Source: Dendrophyllia cribrosa (lineage: Eukaryota; Cnidaria; Anthozoa; Scleractinia; Dendrophylliidae). Taken from it: a stretch of DNA of 64,000 bases. Numbering within the stretch: the stretch's first letter is position 1; every line of letters begins with the position of its first letter. Shown one piece after another: positions 56,020 through 64,000 of the stretch. Where the stretch lies: positions 661,866 through 725,865 of the forward strand of contig JAJLRJ010000011.1 in assembly GCA_024195265.1 (NCBI GenBank), in the 5' to 3' direction. The translations under genes were made by a program, and so were the position numbers. The notes beneath the pieces were generated by a model. The model did no database searches and was not told the origin of the DNA. It worked only from the letters and a program-made list of their open reading frames with translations.

Positions 56020-57472
56020 ACAAGCAATTATTAAGTTGATTGATAAGAAAGATAGAGACAGAAGGTATATTAAAAACTGGCGTCCAATTTCTCTCTTAAA
56101 CGTTGATGTTAAAATTGCCTCCAAAGCCCTCGCCCTCCGCTTAGAAAAAGTTTTACCAAACATTATACATGCAGACCAATATGCTTATGTCAAAGGCCGA
56201 ACGATATTTGACGCCGTCCGTACAATTGATGATATCATGGAATACACCAAACTTATGCAATTACCTGGATTGATGGTTGCTTTAGATTTTGAAAAAGCCT
56301 TTGATTCTTTAAGTTGGTCGTTTTTGTTAAAAGCATTGAAGTCATTTAATTTTGGCGAATCCTTCATTAAATGGGTAACCGTGTTATACTCCAATATATC
56401 GAGCTGCGTTCTGAATAATGGTTTTTCAACCCAGATTTTCGAGGTACACAGAGGCGTGAGACAAGGCGACCCATTGTCCGCCTACCTTTTTATTATCGCT
56501 TTAGAACTGTTGCTCATTAAAATCCGAAATGACAAAGACATAAAAGGTATTATGATTGATAACAAAGAAATCAAATTAACAGCTTTCGCAGATGATTTAA
56601 CTACGTTTCTACAAAATCTTACTTCTTTCCAATGCCTTTCGGTAACGCTTAACAAATTCGGAACTTGTTCTGGTTTAAAGCTAAATAATGAAAAAACGGA
56701 AGCTTTGTGGCTTGGAAGCGATCGAATGAATATAAATCCTCCGAACGTTTGTATTAAAAATTTTAATAAGCCTATTAAGATCCTAGGTATCTTTTTTACG
56801 TACGATTGGCGCAAAAAACAGGAACTTAATTTCGAAGCTATTTTGGAAACACTTACTAAAACTTTAAAGGGTTGGCAATGGAGAGGTCTTACTTTGTTTG
56901 GAAAAATTCAGATTATAAAAACATTTGTTATACCTAAATTTATGTTCCGTGCATCCCTTATTTGTCTCACCAAAGATATAATTAAACAAGCAAACTCTAT
57001 CATATATAACTTCATATGGAGAGGAAAGGATAAGATTAAACGCCTTGCTTTGATTAGTGACTACAATAATGGAGGCCTGCGAATGCCTCATATACAAACA
57101 TTGATCGATACTCAACGTATCATGTGCCTTAAGAAATATTCTGAAAATTATAACAGCCCATGGAAACAAGTCCTTTCTTTTTTTCTAAAAGATTACGGTG
57201 GTAAATTTATATTACATTGCAATCTTAACATCGCTGACTTACCTAACACTTTTCCAAAGTTCTATGTGGAATGCTTTACTGTATGGGCCAATTTTTCCTC
57301 GAAACCCATTCTGACTAAAGAGCACGTCCTTAGAGAGGTTATATGGAACAATCAATTTCTGCGTATCGGAGGAAAACCCTTTTTTTGTAAGAAACCTTAT
57401 TCCAAAGGTATAATATCCCTTGCCGATGTTTTAATGAATAATGGTAAGCTAAAACACTGGTCCCTTTTTTGA
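56020..57472 (+). pseudogene. LINE reverse transcriptase, main part
   Basis: RT motifs in order: NWRPISLLNVDVKIASKALA, the catalytic-site segment LDFEKAFDSLSW (near 56281), RGVRQGDPLSAYLF (near 56449), and FADDLTTFLQ (near 56585) with the two Asp of the active site. KTEALWLGS and ILGIFFTYDW follow. The frame ends at a TGA created by a T6 run; removing one T restores reading into the next segment. Confidence 0.9.
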
Positions 57473-58268
57473 AAGTAAAGGCCTTAATGTCAATGACTAC
57501 CTTATCTTCTTGGGCCTATTTAATTCTATTCCATCTTCATGGAAAAGCCTACTTAACTCCACTGCTGAGAGATTTGATGCCTCAACTATTGCCCAAGGTT
57601 CAGATCTTGATTACTCACTGTATTTTGATGTGAATGTCTCTCTTGACTCCCTTACCTCCTCGAAACTGTATTGGAAATTAGTTGAGCTGATTCAGGTTTT
57701 CCCATCGGCACGTTACAAATACACATCTTTGTTTCCTGACACTAACCTCGACTGGGATGTTGTTTACTTAATTCCGCATCTAGTTACCCTTGATACCAAG
57801 ACAAGAATCTTTCAGTATAAACTACTCAATCGAATAATCTATACCAATACATCCTTATATAAAATGAAATTAGTTGAGTCGCCTCTTTGCACTTTCTGTA
57901 AAACACAAGAAGAATCTCTCGAGCATCTCTTTTGTCGCTGCAATTTCGCTATAACCTTTTGGAGGTCTGTTGTTCTCTGGATTAGGACGTTACATATTGA
58001 TATTGATTTTTTGACAGATAGTGACATTATTTTCGGCCTAACACAAAAGAGGTCGCATTGGTCGCTTTTGAATCACATCATTATTACTGGGAAACAGATC
58101 ATATACCAAAATCGTTTAAAACTATCATTACCGCTACTGTCTCATGTCACTAATAAATTAAAGTACATAGAATGTATTGAACGAGCAATTGCAAAAAAGA
58201 ACAACAAACTTACAATCCACAGTGAAAAATGGAAGCCGTTAATAGATATTGAACGAACGATTGTATAA
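57473..58268 (+). pseudogene. LINE C-terminal region with zf-RVT-type motif
   Basis: Continues from the frameshift as LNVNDYLIFLGLFNSIPSSW. It contains the Cys/His signature SPLCTFCKTQEESLEHLFC, RCNFAITFW, typical of the zf-RVT region of plant-type and Tx1-type L1 elements, and ends at TAA 58268. Confidence 0.85.
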
Positions 58269-58639
58269 GCTTGTGTTTAATTACTTTTGCACTGCTGGAA
58301 TCTACTGTTTTTTTAAAACTTTCGTCCACTGTAACGTAAAGTTAGGTATCGTAATGTGTTGTAGAGTAATGTAATGTAGTCAATAAGTTAATTTATTTTT
58401 TTCCTAATTCAGTAGTAAATTGTAAGTTAATGTAAGAATAATAAAAAAAAATAAAAATAAAAAAATGGGACTACAGTTCAACATTCATTATTTGTAATTC
58501 ATAACCCACAAGTGAATAAAAAATATTTAAAATAACTTGTAGAAATTTTCTCTGAAAGCTCACGAGTACTGTACCCTGTATGCGAATTCGTTTCCGGATT
58601 GCTACGTGAAAATTTACTGGTAATGCAGTCTGTCGTAGA

Positions 58640-59150
58640 GACCTAAAGTGGTGATATCATAAAAACTAAATTTGTGAAATTATGGGATTTGATGAGATAT
58701 TTGGAAAGAGCATGACGAAATGTGCCCGCTTGCCAAAACAAAACACCATCGTATTACAATTTGGGCATGAGATATGAGCGCTTCTATGCTCTGCCGGATG
58801 ACTCACTACAATAAACCCTTCTAATTTTGTCTCAGTTCCAAACGTTTGGAATTGAGGCAAAATTAGAAAGGTTTGTATGACGTCATCAGAGCATGAAAGA
58901 GCTCATATACCTAATTCAATAAAGGTTGCTTTGGGCATTGGGCATTGGGAAGCTATTGTTTGGCGGTCACTCAAGCAAAACATTGCATTGTGTTTCGTAA
59001 TTGCCCAAATGCCAATGCCCAATTGCCAATGATCAATTGCCAAAGGAACCTTTATTGAATTAGGTTTATCTCACCCCCAAAAGCTGATGGCATCATATCC
59101 CATAATTTCACAATTTTACGCATTTTACGTGACGTACGTCACACTTTAGA
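58640..59150. mobile_element. Large inverted repeat with a nested foldback
   Basis: The outer arms, AATTTGTGAAATTATGGGAT (near 58670) and ATCCCATAATTTCACAATTT (near 59096), pair. Nested within are a 60-bp palindrome (58812-58875, AATTTTGTCTCAGTTCCAAA / its complement) and the foldback at 58908-59066. Confidence 0.7.
58908..59066. mobile_element. Nested foldback MITE
   Basis: CCTAATTCAATAAAGGTTGC and GGAACCTTTATTGAATTAGG are the ends. GGGCATTGGGCATTGG and CCAATGCCCAATTGCCAATG are mirrored inside. Confidence 0.8.
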
Positions 59151-59374
59151 CCGCTATTGTTTTGGTTTTTAAGGAAAAGAGGTAGAGGTGAGGAGCTTAA
59201 AAGAGAGGGGGGACTTAATCAATTTCTTGCTCCAAAAAGGGGAGCTCATTAGAAAGGGGGCTCATTTGAGAGGTGGTGATTCATTTGACAAAAAATATAT
59301 ATTTATCCTGTGCAGCGGTTATTTTGAATGTTCTGAATGTTTTTAAAATAGCAATTTTGGTTTATTATAAATGA

Positions 59375-59720
59375 TTAGAGCATAAGCACCTTTGCGCACT
59401 CTTTCTGAAAAGCTCGCAGTATTTGTTTCTTCTTTCGCCAAATTGTCTTGCTGTCCATAATAAAGCTACCCTGCGAAGGGGAGCAGAAGCCTTTTTTGGA
59501 TCTTTTTTTCAGAAACCGGAAAAACATTTGCTGTCGCAAGCTTTGATAAAGCTTGTATTGCAAGCGCAACATTGAATCGTGGCGCAATACTCTTACCTCT
59601 AATGTTCTGCCACAATCTAGTACGCGACCGAAGCAAGCTAAACAAGAAGCTGTACACAGCTTGAATTCGTGGTGTCTCTGACCCACTGCAGAAGACTACA
59701 CTACATTCAGTAGCCGACAC
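59375..59720 (-). other. Unrecognised minus-strand open region
   Basis: Two overlapping frames (103 and 84 residues). The one starting at 59720, MSATECSVVFCSGSETPRIQ, has a good donor (TTAGAG|GTAAGAG) near 59598 and could be a first exon of a gene to the left. No motif is recognised and no matching next exon was found. Confidence 0.25.
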
Positions 59721-59995
59721 TTAGCTTTAAACCACGATCGCTAACTGAAATGGTAAGCTATATAAAACACAAAACTTGCTGATGATCATTAAATAGAGAG
59801 AAAACAAAGACAGAATTTTGTTTCACAAACTGATATTTTCTTATAGGAACTGAATTAACTACGGAAAAAGCACTCTTTAATTTTTTTTCGCAAATGTGAG
59901 AAGGGTTTTTTATTTTTAAAGTTACTGAAACAATAGACAACGCACGTATACCGCAATTTACAGTCATTCAGCGGAGCCGGCTCATGACTGGCAAC

Positions 59996-60360
59996 TAAGG
60001 CCCCGTCCACACGTATACGTTTACGTTCGTAAACGCATATTTTTTTATCTAAAACGCTCCCGTCCACACGTAGTCGACACGAAGCCAGCCATCGTTTACG
60101 ATTCGTTTTCACCTGTCCACACGTAAACGCTAAAACGATACGTTAACGCTTGAAATCTGCATTGAGCATGCGTAGACATCAGCGTTTACGAAAATATCCG
60201 TTTACGCTGTCCACACGTAAACGGGTAAACAGCGTTTTCGAAAATACCCGTTTAGGGTGACCGTATTCAATTTCATCGTTTACGTGTGGACGGGAGGCCT
60301 AAACGCATAAAATAATATGCGTTTACGAACGTAAACGTATACGTGTGGACGGGGCCTAAG
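59996..60360. mobile_element. hAT-like MITE with long terminal inverted repeats
   Basis: Arms of about 48 bp (AAGGCCCCGTCCACACGTAT, ACGTTTACGTTCGTAAACGC) are nearly perfect mirror copies. The flanks GACTGGCA and GACTGGCG form a likely 8-bp target duplication. Further GTAAACG / CGTTTAC inverted pairs fill the interior. Confidence 0.8.
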
Positions 60361-60401
60361 ACTGGCGCCCGGGTAACTCAAAGACTCAGAAAACGTCTGA
60401 A

Positions 60402-60613
60402 TATTTCCGAGGGAGATCTGAAGTCGAAGGGAGATCTGAAGATTTCCGAGGGAGATCCGAAGATTTCCGAGGGAGATCGGAAGATTTCCGAGGGAGATCT
60501 AAAGATTTCCGAGGGAGATCTGAAGATTTCCGAGGGAGATCTGAAGATTTCCGAGGGAGATCTGAAGATTTCCGAGGGAGATCCGAAGATTTCCGAGGGA
60601 GATCTGAAGATGT
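60402..60613 (+). repeat. 21-bp tandem repeat, about ten units
   Basis: The unit is GATTTCCGAGGGAGATC(T/C)GAA, with an early degenerate unit (GTCGAAGGGAGATCTGAA). Because 21 is divisible by three it reads as KISEGDL repeats on + and RKSSDLP on -, but no flanking gene is seen. Confidence 0.95.
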
Positions 60614-60659
60614 TTCGATTACATACCAGCTAATATGTGGTATTGATATTTTTATTCTT

Positions 60660-60952
60660 AGAGCGGTTTTCAATTGAGTGTCGAAAGTAATTTCGCGATT
60701 GCTTTGGTTTTGCATTGCTACGGTTTGTGATTGGCTAAAATATCTCGCGCCACTCTCTCAACCAATCAGAAGCAAAACTAAAACCAATCGTGACTTGCTT
60801 GCACGCGTTTTCCCCGCGCTTGGCGCCGGCTTCATGTATTTGCTTCGAGCTGGAGCTCTGATTGGTTCAATGGATTGTTTACGACAGCTGTGATTGGTCA
60901 GAGTAATTACTTTGGTTTTGGTTTTACGACACTCAAATTAATGAAAACCGCC
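60660..60952. mobile_element. Inverted-repeat MITE, copy 2
   Basis: Ends AGAGCGGTTTTCAATTGAGTG and CTCAAATTAATGAAAACCGC. The interior shares TTGCATTGCTACG, AACCAATCAG and GTAATTACTTTGGTTTTGG with 26506-26752. This copy has an extra GC-rich piece near 60805-60840. Confidence 0.75.
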
Positions 60953-61610
60953 CAAACAGTGAAGATAAAATTGATATCTTCACATGCGTCGAGATATGAT
61001 TTTTTACTAAGTGAGAGAAATCCTTGTATTTCACTGAAGTTTAATAATGATGTGCAACCATGGCGGACGAAACATTGCACCGAGAATCAGATACGTGCAC
61101 GTGAATTCCCTGTTGTATGCAAATTCCATGAAGTTTTTATATTTGAGTAATTTTGCAAGGAAATTAGACAATTGTCTACTCTTCCCAATGCTGCACAATA
61201 CGCAAATTTTACAACAAATTGAGTTAATTTGCAAGTTGTACGAGGACGAATTAAAAAGGGGGTTGCAAACGATTTAACCATGTTTTACGCTTTGCAACGG
61301 TTGCGGAAACAAACATTGTTCTGAGGGCCCACCCACAATAATGCATTTTCGTCTGAAAACGCATTCATTTTCAAACATTACCTCGTAGCAATAACAGGTG
61401 GGTGTATATTTAGAAAATGCTGGTTTTTGTATATAAAAGGTGTGTGAAGGGGGGAGGGGTCACTGGCAAAGTTTCTGACTGATCAGGTGGGGGGGGTGGG
61501 GCAATAAGTAAATTCACTCCTTCAGAGGGGAGGTATTACCTAATATTTTCCTACTTGAAGCCCATTTTCCAACCCCCCTCCCCCCTCCTGATAATTATTG
61601 GACAGTCCCT

Positions 61611-61672
61611 AGGGTCAAGAGAGCGAGAAATCGCTGATATGTTGGCGTGGCGTACTCATCTACGATAAGCTC
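61611..61672 (+). mobile_element. Half copy of the foldback element at 19969
   Basis: TAGGGTCAAGAGAGCGAGAA, ATCGCTGATATGTTGGCG and TGGCGTACTCATCTACGATA match the right arm of the palindrome (20096-20155). The left arm is missing. Confidence 0.75.
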
Positions 61673-61679
61673 GCGTGAA

Positions 61680-62480
61680 TTGTGGCATGGCTCCTCGTGT
61701 AATATTGGGTTTTCATCATTTTTTTCTAGCTTTATTCAGCGACCTCTAATATTTTATCTTATAACCATGCACTAAGAAACAAAACCATTTTTGGATGGTA
61801 CCCTGTGTCTGTTGGGGTCACATGACCAGCCGCGCCCTAAATTATGCAAAACTTGGAATTTTCAGATTACGGCATGAAAATTAAATTAAAAGATCCCGTT
61901 TCTCCTTCCTTAGTCTACAATTTATAGAGTAATACGTTAAATTAAACGGGGAATTGCGAAAACTGTTATTTCTGCATAATTATTCATTGTTTTCCTCTAG
62001 TCCCAGTCCCTCTCTAAAATTTAAACGTTATAGTTTACAGAAAACAAATAACTTTGGAAAACCCCGATTAGTCCCATAAACCCTGTGCTAATGGTCATTG
62101 ATAGAAAACAAATTAAGTGAAAAATATTTTTCCAAAATCTCGTAAATTTGGATCGAAAAAAATTGCTAAAAAATGGGCGTGGCAAGTCACGTGACGTAGC
62201 AAGTTCATTCATGTAAGCGAAATTTTTTTCAACAATTAAAAGCCTCTTAGAAAGTTTAAAGTCAATAAGTCAAATATGTTTTAAAATAAACCACCCCCCT
62301 TTAAATCGAACGAGACCCATTCCTTAATTCACCCGAGAGGGCTATTAGTTCCCTGGACCGAGGGTGGCATGATCGACCGCGGTTACCATAGCAACTATGC
62401 ATCTGCTGACCCTGATATGGTTGGTTTTGTTCATCCCCCCAGGTAACCTACCTCCACACATAAAATAAAGGGGGGGAGGG
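61680..62480. other. Stretch without a supported gene
   Basis: Short open frames only, with TTAAA-rich and G/C-run sequence near 62290 and 62465. Nothing recognised. Confidence 0.4.
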
Positions 62481-62623
62481 TTAAAACTTTTTCATTTTGC
62501 ACCACTTTCTCAGATAACTGGGGTCCGTAATATATACCCGATGATAGTGAAATACATGAATATGAATATATGAAAACTATCATTGGGTATATCACAAACT
62601 CACAATTGACTATCTATCCATAT

Positions 62624-62695
62624 GGCTTGGTAGCTCAGTGGATAGAGCATTGCACCGGTATCGCAAGGTCATGGGTTCGAATCCCGTTCCAGCCT
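62624..62695 (+). tRNA. tRNA-Thr(GGU)-like gene or tRNA-derived repeat
   Basis: The cloverleaf folds. Acceptor GGCTTGG/TCCAGCC has one mismatch. The D-stem is GCTC/GAGC. The anticodon stem TTGCA/CGCAA has one mismatch around loop CCGGTAT with anticodon GGT at 62657-62659. The T arm is ATGGG-TTCGAAT-CCCGT. Internal promoter boxes TAGCTCAGTGG and GGTTCGAATCC are good, and TTTTTT (62699-62704) follows inside a CCTGAA/TTCAGG hairpin. C in place of U at position 33 and the two stem mismatches argue for a decayed or SINE-type copy. Mirror-like ATGAATATGAA-type sequence lies on both sides (62555-62575, 62808-62825). Confidence 0.5.
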
Positions 62696-62839
62696 GAATT
62701 TTTTCAGGTTGGTTTATCAACCGCTTAATTTGATAGCAAACTCGACTGCGAGGATCAAATTTCACTCACGTTTCATCCGCATTTCACATACAATGTATAT
62801 GACTTCCATGTATTCATTTTCATAACTACATTTCCTCAT

Positions 62840-64000
62840 ACATGAAATTGCTCTTGGAACACTAAGATGAAAATATCAAATGATTCCTCCAAGGAAAAAC
62901 AAACTACCATCAGTTTTACAACGAGTTTTTTCCTAGACACACGGGAGAAACTTGAAAAAATAGCCAATTTTTTCAATTTGCACAAGTCCATTTCCATCCT
63001 GGCCATCCTCAACTAAATTAATGCTCTTTTTTGGGCACTAGTACAATATTTGTTAACAAAACTGGACCATTTCCATGATTGAAACAAATATGTTTTTTTA
63101 TTTTTTAAAGTGATGCTAAAAATATGTGACATTGCTCCAAAACCGATATTGGTAAACCAAGCTGGGCATATTAACTGTTTACTCTTTCTCTGTAAAATAG
63201 ACATTTACACGGACGGTCCTCAGAGTGAGCCAGTGAGCACCACTGAGTGAGCACCATTGCTCACCTACTAAACGTTAAGCTTGTACAAGTTTTTTTAATT
63301 CGAATGAAAAGTAGTTTATAGGTTTTACCGAATAGCGCTTGCGGTCGTATAATAAGATATCGGTCATGTCGGTCCGTACGTCATCTGACTTCGCGCGAGC
63401 CAAATATGTTGGCCCATCTGCCCTTCCCACTCAGTCAATAATAACTATGGCCTAATTGCACAACGAAATTGCAAAACGCCTTATATCAATTTCCATATCA
63501 ATTTAAAGGTGACATCATATCAATTTCAACAACCTTAATTCAGAACTTGCTAAAAGTGTTCCATTTTAGCTATTAAGTATAGCAGTCTGTCTTTTGGACA
63601 AAGCCGAAATATCCGAATCAGTTCACAAGGTAAGGAAACTTTCTTCTATACCGCAGTCGACTTGTAGCGTTTAATGAAAAATCTGCGTGAATTTACCCTG
63701 ATACCAGGGGTTTTTACTTTTTTACCAATACTCGCGCGAAAGATAAGCGGCAACTAAGCAGCGACAGCGGGACGCAAACGGGATCGGGGAGCTTCACAGT
63801 CTATAACCCTTCGACGCATTTTATTTCACCGCTTGAAATTATGAGAGCGAGCCGATGAAGTCAGAGTAGCGTGAATAGAACCGAATTAAAGCATTTTAGT
63901 GCGGCAAATACAATTGAAGATATAAGGAAGTCATCATAGTTATATAATATAAATTTTCAAATTGCCTTTCTTTCCTGAGAAAAGTCATAATATCCTCAGG
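62840..64000. other. Right end of window, no supported gene
   Basis: No exon, repeat array or transposon end is recognised; a short direct repeat, GAGTGAGC...CAGTGAGCACCA, is seen near 63224-63260. Confidence 0.4.

Larger units (their letters stand above)
56020..58467 (+). mobile_element. 5'-truncated L1/Tx1-like LINE
   Basis: The polymerase begins mid-domain (KLIDKKDRDRRYIKNWRPIS) and covers the RT palm, thumb and a C-terminal zinc-knuckle region. It ends with a 3' UTR of about 170 bp and an A-rich tail (about 58437-58467). Endonuclease and ORF1 are absent. A single one-base gain in a T run (57465-57470) splits the frame into 56020-57472 and about 57473-58268. The open upstream stretch from 55898 is flanking sequence. 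Confidence 0.85.

Noticed and set aside
55898..56020. In-frame N-terminal extension of the LINE polymerase
   Set aside because: It reads through degenerate CCCTA-CTAGAC repeats with no similarity to LINE proteins; the element most likely starts near 56020.
60343..60715. KISEGDL / RKSSDLP repeat proteins on both strands
   Set aside because: A 21-bp tandem array is open in all phases that avoid stops; no leader, splice site or flanking gene.

Overview
The window looks like nuclear DNA of an animal, most probably an anthozoan cnidarian such as a stony coral or relative. The genes are split by introns with GT-AG (once apparently GC-AG) junctions. The secreted proteins are mosaics of PAN/apple, fibrinogen-like, EGF, uromodulin-type D8C and ALK-type glycine-rich modules, and the gaps are filled with small inverted-repeat transposons, LINE and Penelope remnants and microsatellites. 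The species cannot be fixed from sequence alone.

Main genes. Position 810-1177 (+) holds the last (D8C) exon of a gene that starts before the window. Gene A (+, 8243-18216, six exons, 349 residues) is signal peptide - PAN - EGF - cbEGF - cbEGF - D8C. Gene B (-, 29902-25242, five exons, 365 residues) is signal peptide - PAN - short fibrinogen-like segment - cbEGF - cbEGF - D8C and converges on gene A. Gene C (+, 37862-41788, six exons, 530 residues) is head-to-head with B and has the same front half, but ends in an ALK/LTK-type glycine-rich domain instead of D8C. All reading frames close exactly over the proposed junctions, and nearly all introns are phase 1, so the modules can be exchanged without breaking frame. 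Two intron-poor beta-1,3-glycosyltransferase (GT31) paralogues follow at 46151-47200 and 53927-54940 (+). The second has a shifted C-terminus.

Mobile and repeated DNA. A block of several kb covering the D8C exon and its 3' flank occurs twice in direct orientation (about 700-4933 and 17745-23515), and in part inverted at about 24950-25735. Comparing these copies shows occupied and empty sites for several small inverted-repeat elements, two of them with exact TTAA target duplications. A 5'-truncated L1/Tx1-like LINE lies at about 56020-58467, and a Penelope-like GIY-YIG fragment at 42689-43445 sits inside another inverted-repeat element. LINE 3' ends occur at about 6920-7404 (-), 6071-6510 (+) and 12380-12971 (+). 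A tRNA-Thr-like unit lies at 62624-62695. Tandem repeats include AAAGT-type, TATC, AT, a CACTCCGCCCC-type minisatellite, a satellite of about 90 bp and a 21-bp array.

Biology (inference). The three mosaic proteins look like secreted matrix, mucus or recognition proteins that diversified by exon shuffling. The glycosyltransferases would act in the Golgi on glycans; no functional link between the two groups can be shown from sequence.
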